Below are positions 1 through 7,551 of a stretch of 23,142 bases of DNA, piece by piece. Made by a program: the position numbers and the translations under genes. Where the stretch lies: NCBI GenBank assembly GCA_036939355.1, contig JALLAP010001322.1, positions 1 through 23,142 on the forward strand. The letters run 5' to 3'. How positions within the stretch are numbered: the stretch's first letter is position 1; every line of letters starts with the position of its first letter. A model generated the notes under the pieces. That model ran no database searches, was not told the DNA's origin, and saw only the letters and a list, made by a program, of their open reading frames with translations. The DNA comes from Thalassiosira profunda (lineage: Eukaryota; Bacillariophyta; Thalassiosirophyceae; Thalassiosirales; Thalassiosiraceae).

Positions 1-166
1 GCAACACGGGGTAGCCGTCCACATCGTGCTGCGAGAGGAGAGGCGAGTCTTCCTCATTCGTGCCGTACGAAGAGGCGGGAGCGAAGGGCGAGCCGACGGT
101 CGGCGGACGCCGACGCACGCCGGGGCCGCCGCCGCCGCTTCGTTGCCCATCGCCTTGGGAGATCAT
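1..166 (-). CDS. N-terminus of an unidentified protein (runs off the window)
   Basis: Reading the minus strand from the ATG at 166 gives 55 open codons up to the left edge. The protein begins MISQGDGQRSGGGG and contains an acidic/Ser stretch, YGTNEEDSPLLSQHD, before the window ends in DGYPVL. A stop in this frame at 305-307 and no other ATG between it and 166 make 166 the natural start. Gly-rich, Arg-rich and Pro-rich disorder followed by a 'DSPLLS'-type motif is typical of cytosolic tails of membrane transporters and sorting proteins, but there is too little sequence to name a family. It is divergent from the START-domain gene on the plus strand. That it is coding is inferred from residue composition and the open frame; there is no homology evidence. 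Confidence 0.5.
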   Translation of the reverse strand, partial: MISQGDGQRSGGGGPGVRRRPPTVGSPFAPASSYGTNEEDSPLLSQHDVDGYPVL

Positions 167-507
167 CGTCGTCCGCTGCTCGTCCGTCGCTGCACTGTGG
201 GGTACTGCTGGGTGGCAGCAAGGGGGCGGGTGCGCCGAGCCGACGCGTTGGGAATGGGTGGGAAGTGGGAGGTGGTCCTGAAGGAGGGGGGTCGGTAGTG
301 ATTCCTACGTAGATATCGATTTGAGACGTCCACCCAAAAGAGAAACGCGGAAATGAACTTGATGCCGACTTTGCGGCGAGCCGACTTTGCGGTGAAGGGA
401 GTGGGCGGCGGAGTTCAAATGGCGTCGCCACTCGCCACCAACGCCCACGGCCACACTCGCATTGAATAGTAAGTATGGTACATGTTCATGTGAAGTAAGG
501 TTGGTGC
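167..507. promoter_or_regulatory. Divergent intergenic region / 5' leaders
   Basis: This 341-bp stretch separates two outward-facing starts (166 minus, 508 plus). The left half is G-rich and the right half more mixed. It holds a small ATG-initiated frame at 419-469 and a perfect consensus 5' splice site (GTAAGT) at 469-474, discussed separately. It also holds two tiny overlapping uORFs, 475-498 and 482-493, just ahead of the ATG at 508. No TATA box or RNA gene is evident. Confidence 0.45.
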
Positions 508-512
508 ATGAG
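419..512 (+). other. Candidate first coding exon and 44-nt intron of the START-domain gene
   Basis: An ATG at 419 opens MASPLATNAHGHTRIE and hits a stop at 467-469. A GTAAGT donor overlaps that stop: splicing from 469 to the AG at 511-512 removes 44 nt. It joins the reading frame exactly to the downstream gene as ...HTRIE-Y-DTNDVCKPS, giving a 414-residue product. Other AGs inside the interval lead to stops. The intron is shorter than the 63-90 nt introns seen elsewhere here, so the unspliced ATG at 508, preceded by two uORFs, remains a real alternative. Confidence 0.45.
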
Positions 513-1707
513 TGATACCAACGACGTCTGCAAACCGAGCGCACTCGACGATAGCGACAGCGAAGAACAAACCACCGCCCAGCCGCCCCCCGATCCCAAC
601 CGAGCCAGCCCAATGATGGTGTTTCTCGAGGCCTCGATCGACGCCATCGAGGTGTGCACCCACTGCTGCAAGATGGACGACATCATCAAGAAACCGCCAC
701 CGCAGCCGCGCGCCGCCATCAACCGGACGGCGTCGTTCATCCGAGCGCACGATTTGGACATCAGCGAAGAGGACATTGCCAAATGCTCGAAGGAAGCCAG
801 AGACGGCGGAGGAGAGGAAGAGCAGAGATGCGACATATTGTGCACCAGCGGCCGGAACAAGGAGCTGCTGTCGCTCGAGGGCGGCGGATCGGGCGCGATT
901 ATGTCCGCCCTCGTCACAATCGGCCTCCACGAGGCGACGGACGAAACGGCCCGGTGGGTGGCGACGGGCCCGACGGACAAGGCACTTCGAAAGCGGGCCA
1001 AGGCAGCCAAGGCCGGGGCGCCGCTCGACGAAGGGCCAATGGGCTCCTGGCCCAACGCCGCCAGCGGGACCAACGTCCTGGTCTGGTCGTCCAAGTGCCA
1101 TCGCCCCGGGCACGGAGCCGACTACCCCGTCGTCAAATCGCGCGGGCTCATCCCCGCCGCCGCGTGCGACGTGGTCGAGCTGATGAAGGATTCGAAGAGG
1201 GTGATGGAGTACAACAAAATGTCCGTTGGACGAGAGGACGAGGCCATCCTGCACCAGAACGAGAGCAGCTCGGTTCATTGTTCGGAGACCAAGTGTCCGA
1301 AGTTGGGAGTTTGCGGGGAGGCGAAAATCATGAGCTCGAAGAGCCAGCCGCCGCTGACGAGGAAGCCGCTCGAGTTCAAGACGCTGTTCTATGCGCGGCA
1401 GTTGGAGGCGAGCGATGGCGTACCGACGGAGGGGTCGGCCTACATCACCGTGGGGCGATCGGTGTGGGAGACTCCGGAAGGTACCGACGAGGGATCCGAC
1501 GGCACCGCGACAAGATGCGAGATCCTGCTATCGGTCAACCTGGTTCGAGAAGTGGCCAACACGGCGAACGGGGAGGCGTGGTCGGAGCTGACTATGATTA
1601 CTCACGCCGTCTCGCCGGGGATCCCGGTGTTTGTGGGGAAGCAGCTGGGGCTGGTGGCGGCAGAAAACTACATCAGGGACATTCGGGCGCTGTTCGAGAA
1701 GAAATGA
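508..1707 (+). CDS. START-domain (StAR-related lipid transfer) protein
   Basis: The 399-residue product from ATG 508 has an acidic, disordered N-terminus (DDSDSEEQ), a helical middle with Cys residues (VCTHCCKMDD) and a C-terminal half of START type from about residue 207 to 395. The typical pieces are in order: GLIPAAACDVVELMKDSKRV, then EYNKMSVGRED, a basic strand with KSQPPLTRKPLEFKT, the YARQLE strand, a strand with CEILLSVNLVREV, and a C-terminal amphipathic helix ending AAENYIRDIRALF that would lid the hydrophobic pocket. START domains bind lipids or sterols; ligand and location cannot be read here. There is no signal peptide, so it is probably cytosolic. It converges on the DAO gene, with 176 bp between stops. 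The start could lie further upstream if the 469-512 intron is real. The START assignment is by sequence pattern and fairly secure; the N-terminal 200 residues are unassigned. Confidence 0.75.
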   Translation: MSDTNDVCKPSALDDSDSEEQTTAQPPPDPNRASPMMVFLEASIDAIEVCTHCCKMDDIIKKPPPQPRAAINRTASFIRAHDLDISEEDIAKCSKEARDGGGEEEQRCDILCTSGRNKELLSLEGGGSGAIMSALVTIGLHEATDETARWVATGPTDKALRKRAKAAKAGAPLDEGPMGSWPNAASGTNVLVWSSKCHRPGHGADYPVVKSRGLIPAAACDVVELMKDSKRVMEYNKMSVGREDEAILHQNESSSVHCSETKCPKLGVCGEAKIMSSKSQPPLTRKPLEFKTLFYARQLEASDGVPTEGSAYITVGRSVWETPEGTDEGSDGTATRCEILLSVNLVREVANTANGEAWSELTMITHAVSPGIPVFVGKQLGLVAAENYIRDIRALFEKK

Positions 1708-1883
1708 ACGCCGGAAGCTGTCCGTGCCGGAAGTAGGAGAGTGTGCAGCGAAAGGACGAGCTACGATAGAGTGTTTAGGGAGGAGGAAGAGGGTGCGTCG
1801 AATCGACGAATGAAACAAACGGCGCAACCAGACCTCTGAGAAGGCAACATAAGTTGTGTGTAAAGTATAGAGTAGGCAAACAT

Positions 1884-4385
1884 TCAGCACTCCGCTCTGG
1901 ATTGAGACGGCCGATATCGATCGAGGATCTGGAAACCTTCGCCGGAAACTACTTCGTATGCCGCCAGCTCCCCGACCAACGGCCCCATTGTGATGCCCGA
2001 ATGCATCACCGCCACATAGAGCGCTTCGTCCACAAACCCCACGAGGGGGAAGCCATCCAAGGGCATTGGTCGATTGGCTCGAGTGACCTTGACCAGCTCG
2101 TACTGTTGCAATTCGAACGGAGCAATGCCACTTGCAGCAGCGTGTACCATCGCATTGCCAATCAGTGTATCTTCATCGTTTCGACTCTCATCGGCTCGAT
2201 TTTCCTCTGTGCTCGGTGCATCGCCTCCGCCAACGACCAGTTGTCCACCGCCTACCACGATCGTCCCATCAGGTCGACGGAGCACGTGCGCTTCGGAGAT
2301 TGTGTCGACAAAGATGCCCTTCAATGTAGTGGAATCATAAGACTTTTCAGAGTCGTTCGAGCTTCGGGCAAAGGCAAGCATGCCCGGCTGCTCCAGCAAT
2401 TTCAGCTTGGAGTCGATACAAAGCGACGGATCCGAAGAGTTGGCACCGGCCGCTATCACGACAACATCCGCTGCAACGAACGTTGGCTCGCCGCCACCTT
2501 GAGAGTTGACGCATTCCACCCCAATCACCCTGTCATCCTCGTCGCGAACGATGCAGCTGATGTCGACCCCGCCTCTAAAGTCAACACCGTTGTCGCGTGC
2601 GGATGAACGCAGTTTCTTCACTGCCTCGTAGGGATCAACATGTCCCTCCTCTGGATAAAAGTGTATCTCTGTTTCTCTCTCACCTCCGCCTTCAGCATCC
2701 GCTTTGCTCACGCCAGATGATTCCCAGTCGATGCCCGGCTCCAAACGACGAGCCTCCTCAGAGCTCAAAGGGCCAACGTGCGCATAAAACGGGCCATGCT
2801 TTAGCGTTGGCGTGCTGTCACCAGTCTCGATTCCTCCCTGCTTGGCCGTTCTAACCATGGAACCACACCACACGGGTAAAGATCCCAGTACGTTGTGTCT
2901 CCTCCAAACCTCCATTCCCAGTTGATTGAACTGCTTGTATTGCAGGGGCGTCTTGTCGTTGGAGTTGAGCCAGGCAAAAGAAGAGCAGGTGGCCGTTCCA
3001 GGATCAATCTCTCGTTGCTGTTCATCTTCAGGAGGCAGCAGGTTGGTCCTCCGATCCATAACTGTGACCTTTACACCGCGCTTCGATAGGTGGTACGCAA
3101 TGTTGGAGCCCACCATCCCCGCTCCAACAACAATTGCCTTCTTAACTTCGTTGGGGCGCTTCGAGGTGGATTGGTTCGATTGGAACAGGAACTCTAGGTT
3201 TGAGGAAGTGCATTTCACTCTCTCAACCGCCCTTGTTTCCTTTTGGTCGCTGCCCTTCCCGAGGCACTGGGCAAGGACATTATCACCAGCCACTCGGCGA
3301 ATCAACTCCTTGTGATAGCTCTGATCACCCCCTGCAGTTCTCAGCAACAGACCGTTGCGATCTAAAATCTCCCTCAGAGCCAAATCTTTGCTGGGTATCA
3401 CTTCACCATTGGATATCGACATTGAGTATTGCTCGAGATAGGCGAGCACATCGTCCACAGTGCTGGTCGACGATTGGTCCACATCATGCGCACCTTTGCC
3501 ATCCTTTGTCCACGAAGTCGAAGCAAGAGTTTCCAACGATGGCAGCACCTCCTCCACTAGCCTCTTCAGCTCCTCAGATTTTGTTGCGTGCACATCTTTT
3601 GCAGTGATTGGCTGTCCGTCGTCACCTGCAGTGTGACAAATCAACCACAGGATGCTGGACCAGGCCAACTTCCTCGCCGCCACTGCTTGGACTTCGCTCG
3701 GATTAGTTGCAGTGTGCACAGGAACCCCATCTGAACGCAGCAAACTGGCCAGCGTATCAGCATGTTTGCCATAGACAACTGTGGGCGGTGACTCGGGAGA
3801 TGCATTCAATTTGGGCACCGGCATCGATGATGCGTCGCAGTCCCCGTGATGCGAATGAGAGACGCCAAAGTGCAGCACCGCCACCGTAACCTCCACATCA
3901 TCGTCGAATCTAAGATGCTCGCTCGGGATGCAATTGCAAAGGAACACCAGGTCCTCCCTCCTTTCCGGCACGGTGGCATCCCACACCTCGCGTATCGACG
4001 ACGAGGGCACGCACGCGTAAATCGGAGCTCCGCTCTGACTGAGGCATCCCGCGGCCACGCCCCGAGGCACGGCGGCCGCGTTCAGCGACTGGGGGTATTG
4101 CAATTCACTTGCATTTTCATTGGAAGGTAGCGGAAGGATGGGGCCGTTGAGGCGATGGAGGAGGTAGGATCCGATCTTGCCGCCGGTGGACCCGAGCACC
4201 TCTCCCCCAGGATACCGAGGAGGGTACCGCCCTGTGCCGTCAAGTGAGGATTGCGCCGCGCTCAGAGGGCGCAGCGGCTGCAGTCGATGGGAGCGGACGC
4301 CGCCTTTCGATAGCGGGGAGATCCATCCGGCGACAAGGTGGATCGACAGGGCCACGAGCGCCGCGTTGATGGCAGCCGTCCACAT
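1884..4385 (-). CDS. Plastid-targeted fusion: ketopantoate-reductase-like domain + FAD-dependent (DAO-type) oxidoreductase
   Basis: The first in-frame ATG is at 4385; the open frame extends upstream to 4505 only via GTG. The 833-residue product begins with a hydrophobic signal peptide ending LVAG and then W, followed by a Ser/Arg-rich stretch, matching a bipartite plastid presequence. Residues about 60-360 carry a degenerate dinucleotide motif (GSTGGKIGSYL) and segments like the C-terminal half of ApbA/ketopantoate reductase (VVYGKHADTLASLL, ARKLAWSSILWLICH). From about residue 415 a clean FAD Rossmann fold starts (AIVVGAGMVGSNIAYHLSKR), with the DAO-family tail GFPLVGFVDEALYVAVMHSG near the C-terminus. 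DAO enzymes oxidise amine C-N bonds with FAD; substrate and pathway are unknown here. No intron is needed. It is head-to-head with the flavin-reductase-like gene, 139 bp apart. The DAO call is strong; the N-terminal domain call is weaker, and its GxGxxG is imperfect, so it may not bind NAD(P)H. Confidence 0.8.
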   Translation of the reverse strand: MWTAAINAALVALSIHLVAGWISPLSKGGVRSHRLQPLRPLSAAQSSLDGTGRYPPRYPGGEVLGSTGGKIGSYLLHRLNGPILPLPSNENASELQYPQSLNAAAVPRGVAAGCLSQSGAPIYACVPSSSIREVWDATVPERREDLVFLCNCIPSEHLRFDDDVEVTVAVLHFGVSHSHHGDCDASSMPVPKLNASPESPPTVVYGKHADTLASLLRSDGVPVHTATNPSEVQAVAARKLAWSSILWLICHTAGDDGQPITAKDVHATKSEELKRLVEEVLPSLETLASTSWTKDGKGAHDVDQSSTSTVDDVLAYLEQYSMSISNGEVIPSKDLALREILDRNGLLLRTAGGDQSYHKELIRRVAGDNVLAQCLGKGSDQKETRAVERVKCTSSNLEFLFQSNQSTSKRPNEVKKAIVVGAGMVGSNIAYHLSKRGVKVTVMDRRTNLLPPEDEQQREIDPGTATCSSFAWLNSNDKTPLQYKQFNQLGMEVWRRHNVLGSLPVWCGSMVRTAKQGGIETGDSTPTLKHGPFYAHVGPLSSEEARRLEPGIDWESSGVSKADAEGGGERETEIHFYPEEGHVDPYEAVKKLRSSARDNGVDFRGGVDISCIVRDEDDRVIGVECVNSQGGGEPTFVAADVVVIAAGANSSDPSLCIDSKLKLLEQPGMLAFARSSNDSEKSYDSTTLKGIFVDTISEAHVLRRPDGTIVVGGGQLVVGGGDAPSTEENRADESRNDEDTLIGNAMVHAAASGIAPFELQQYELVKVTRANRPMPLDGFPLVGFVDEALYVAVMHSGITMGPLVGELAAYEVVSGEGFQILDRYRPSQSRAEC

Positions 4386-4524
4386 CTTGTGATGTTGGCG
4401 AGGGCCCCGTGGGGGGCTGTAGAAATAATACTGGTTCCCACGTTGCCCATCACGCTCCTCCTCCCGCCCCTGCGGCCTAGTCCCCGCTCCCTCCCCTGTC
4501 TCCACCCCTCAACGACTCGACGCA
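4386..4524. promoter_or_regulatory. Bidirectional promoter between two plastid flavoprotein genes
   Basis: Only 139 bp separate the two outward-facing start codons (4385 minus, 4525 plus), so both leaders and core promoters must fit here. The right side is a C-rich pyrimidine tract (CTCCTCCCGCCCC type) leading into the plus-strand ATG. No TATA box is obvious. Shared control is an inference from the spacing. Confidence 0.55.
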
Positions 4525-5217
4525 ATGATTGGTGCTCTTCTCCAACTCCTCGCCGCCCTCGTGCTGTTGTGCCACCGCGCCGTCGGCGTCCACGCATTTC
4601 ATGCCACGCAGACGCCCCCATTGCTTGATGTGCCCGTCTTCTCCCTCTCGACGCGCGGACCAAATGATGGTGATGGGCGCCCATCACCCGCGGGAGGCGA
4701 TGCGATGAACATCTTGACGTACGCATCGCCCGTGAGCATTCGCCCGCATCGGATGTGGGCCATCAGTTTGTACAAGGAGACGCTGTCGTACGCCAACTTT
4801 GCCAGGGAGCGAAGGGGGGTGTTGCAATTGCTGAGGCCAGAGCATGCAGATTATTGCAAATCGAAGGAAAGCGAAGTTGGAGCGTTGATACGCGTGTTGG
4901 GAGGATCTTCGGGGCGTGATGTCAATAAGAGGGAAGCTTGCAAACAGCTGGGCTATCCATGGGAAAAGCTTCCAGACGAAGAAGGAGAGGAAGGCATCAA
5001 CTGGCCAGAGGTGCTGCCATCATGTGCCTACTATCTGAAGCTTGAGTTGGTGGGAGAGTTGATCGACTGTGGCAGCCACGACGTGGCGCTTTGCAAAATC
5101 GTGGGCATTCTTTCAGATAGAGAGGTAGTGGATGTGGCAGAGGAGCTGGACTCTCTGTGTACGAGGAAATTGCGCGAGATGAAGGTGATTTCGGAATTGG
5201 GCAGAGTGGTAGAGTGA
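4525..5217 (+). CDS. Plastid-targeted flavin-reductase-like FMN-binding split-barrel protein
   Basis: The 230-residue product starts with a signal peptide (MIGALLQLLAALVLLCH) ending VGVHA, with F at +1 (HA|FHATQ). This is the hallmark of a stramenopile plastid presequence, followed by a Ser/Pro/Arg-rich transit region. The mature part begins around residue 61 with MNILTYASPVSIRPHRMWAI, the first strand pair of the flavin-reductase-like FMN-binding domain. It continues through SLYKETLSYANF, GVLQLL, VLGGSSGRDVNKR and the C-terminal strands (CAYYLKLELVGELIDCG, HDVALCKIVG). Family members bind FMN and either reduce flavin with NAD(P)H or act as flavin-dependent oxidoreductases; no dedicated NAD(P)H motif is visible. 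The gene is divergent from the DAO fusion, suggesting co-expression in the plastid. It converges on the Sfi1-like gene, with 54 bp between stops. Confidence 0.82.
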   Translation: MIGALLQLLAALVLLCHRAVGVHAFHATQTPPLLDVPVFSLSTRGPNDGDGRPSPAGGDAMNILTYASPVSIRPHRMWAISLYKETLSYANFARERRGVLQLLRPEHADYCKSKESEVGALIRVLGGSSGRDVNKREACKQLGYPWEKLPDEEGEEGINWPEVLPSCAYYLKLELVGELIDCGSHDVALCKIVGILSDREVVDVAEELDSLCTRKLREMKVISELGRVVE

Positions 5218-5271
5218 ATGAGGTTCAGAGATGCATGCAACTGAGATCGCATCTCTATTCCACAAGTCTAT

Positions 5272-7337
5272 TCAACAATCTTCCAACCATTGATTCACTT
5301 GCGCCCACTTGGCCTCGATCAACGCATTAATCTCGCGTTCCTCTCGGAGCACTTTGACGCCACAACGCCACGCGTGCACAGCTCGCAGTAAGCAAAGCCT
5401 CCGCCCGTGCTTTGCAGCTTTCTTTTCTCGACGCAATCGGCGTTTCTGTGCTTTTCTGGCTACTCGATGCCAGTTGGCAAGAACAGATCTTTGCCTCAGT
5501 GCTGAGACACGTCGCCGCGCTTCCTCGAGCTGCGACCGAGTGTAGTGGCAATGCTCTTCCAGACCTGCGAAAGACTTGGCCAGCAAACGCCGTCGATCGA
5601 AATCATCTGCTAGTTGCTGCTGCTTCAGCATCCATTCTCTTCTCCGACGTTGCTGCTCCTTCGCGAATACCACCCAGCACTGCCAACACTTTTCATACAT
5701 CGTATCGCTCCATGCTATGTCTGCCTGTTCATTTGAACGAGGATGGCACAAGTCAGATGCATGCCTTTCAAACAGGCAGCAAACGCACTACGAAGTGCCA
5801 AAGTCCTCACCTTTCTCTCGTCAAACGCCCTTACTCGGAAGATCCGTTTCCATTGTAGCAGCATTCGCTTTTGCAGAGACAGTCGGTAGTGCAGCACGGC
5901 CAAGCGAGACGCCTGCTTTCGTCTCGCAGCGGCCGCCTTCTTCCTGTGCTCCTCCGCTGCCTTGCGCTGGAGGAACTCTTGATGCACTCGCATCTCTGCC
6001 TCGTCCTTGCGGTGCTTCTCAGCCTCGAGCTGTTTTTGCTTCTCCTCGGCCTTCTGCTCGTACCGTTGCCGCAGGATTTCGCGACGCTTCTCCCGCTCCA
6101 CCTTGCGCTGATTCATTGCCACGATGCTCTTTGGAGTCGACGGATTTCGCGGAGGTCGTGGCCGCAGAGGCTTGAGAGGACGCAGGAGGTTGCTGGTATT
6201 TGTGCGGTTCGGCTGCCGATTCTCCTTGTCAACGGATTTGGCATTATTCGTTGCAGCCGCTGCAGGCATCTTCTTCTCCGGAGTTATGCAGCTTGGCACG
6301 GGAGTCGCTCCCTCCTCCTCCTCCTCCAACTGGCCGGTAGGCTTGGTCAGAGCGGACTCTTCAGCAACGGCGTCTGAATTCGATTCCCCTACCGTCTTCG
6401 CCGTCTCTGCTTTCCGTCTTTGGGCGATCGCAAGCCATCTCGAGACGACTCCGCGCTTCAGACTTGATTGATACAAGGCATCGGCCTTGGCAAGAGCAGC
6501 CGTCTCAAGCCTGGCTGCTGTTTCGGCTTTTGCCAGCCTACGCCAGGAAGCAAAGACCTTAGAAGTCACCCGACGAGTATACCATTCAGACGCTCGCTGC
6601 ATCTTGCCCAAAGACTCCCTACTAAGCTTCAACCACAGCGAGAGAATGCGTCTGACGCGCCGGATCTTGTGCCTGCGCCGCATTCTCCGGACCAGGTGTC
6701 CTTCCACTTCTTTCGACTCCCTAGCAACTCGCTTCCACCCCATAAAGGCCCGGCAGCGTAGCTGCTGGGCGTCCTTGGTGTAGGCTAGAAGGGCTTTGAA
6801 GCACCTTCTGAGTGTCTTTTCGTCGTGGGTGCGGCGAAACAAGAGCGCCATGCTCTCGCCGCCGAACGCTTCCTCCAAGAGGTCGTCGCGGTGAGTAGGC
6901 TGCAGAAGAGGATCATCAGCAATGGGCGTCTGCAGGTATTTGCTGAACTCCTGATCAAAATTCAGGCCGCTCAGTTCACCAAGATCGACGCTGTCGTCGC
7001 GGAGGCCGGTATTGCAGAAGTTAGTAGCAAGATCATTGGTTGATGGCACCCCAGCATCTAGGAGTTTTTGCATCTGCGCCACCAAGCTGTCGGCGTCTGC
7101 ATCCTCATCAGACTTGTCCGATGTGGCGCCAGCGCCATCAGGCAAGAAGAGAGGTTGCGCAGTTGCTGCAGCGGTTGGCGGTTCGGGCTCCGACGGGGCA
7201 GCCACCGACGCAATCCAATCGGCGAGAGACTTGTCATCGTCGGGGTCGTCGCGTCTACCATACTTCGCCTGCCACTCAGTCGGCTTGTCGCGAGGGGCTT
7301 TATTCCGCCGTTTGCCTGCCTTGGTCCCTGGCTTCAT
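5272..7337 (-). CDS. Sfi1-like Trp-repeat (centrin-binding type) coiled-coil protein
   Basis: Two exons, 7337-5811 and 5724-5272, are joined by an 86-nt intron with a GTGAGG donor at 5810 and the AG of GAACAG ending at 5725. The join is phase 0 (FDERK|ADIAWSD) and gives 659 residues. The acidic N-terminus (about 1-180) is followed by recurrent helical units, each with a Trp and basic flanks: FMGWKRVARES, LSLWLKLSRES, VFASWRRLAK, VVSRWLAIAQ, MLLQWKRIFR, CWQCWVVFAK, VLANWHRVARK, AVHAWRCGVK. This spacing resembles the Sfi1 family, whose long helices bind centrins at basal bodies and spindle poles. A Lys/Glu/Arg-rich coiled coil (about 400-470) and a disordered Pro/Thr linker (KENRQPNRTNTSN) lie between repeat blocks. 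A centrosome or spindle-pole role is inferred from family and repeat pattern only; a generic coiled-coil protein is the alternative. Confidence 0.68.
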
Positions 7338-7551
7338 GTCTGGACGCTTTCATCATACTATCGGAGCGATCCAAGGCTCGACTCTTGGAGTCTCCAAAAC
7401 CAAATATCAAAATTGGCATAATAGAAGTAACATATGCCACGCTCTCCCCTCTCACAGGCCCACTCAAGGGTCTTCCTTCCTGGAGGCAGGCTTCACTTGT
7501 CATATTCACGCGAAGCCATCTGAAGCTCATGATGCGTCAAGATGCGCGCTA
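7338..7551. other. Intergenic: SulP 3' end and Sfi1-like promoter
   Basis: This 214-bp spacer between two co-directional minus-strand genes must hold the transporter's 3' end and the Sfi1-like gene's promoter. It is less GC-rich than the coding DNA. No conserved element or RNA gene was recognised. Confidence 0.4.

Noticed and set aside
415..1278. 287-codon minus-strand frame opposite the START-domain gene
   Set aside because: Composition is Arg/His/Gly-rich with no motif, while the plus strand carries a complete START pattern.
4386..4505. N-terminal extension of the DAO fusion to 4505
   Set aside because: It begins with GTG, would leave 19 bp to the divergent gene and would bury the signal peptide that begins at the ATG at 4385.
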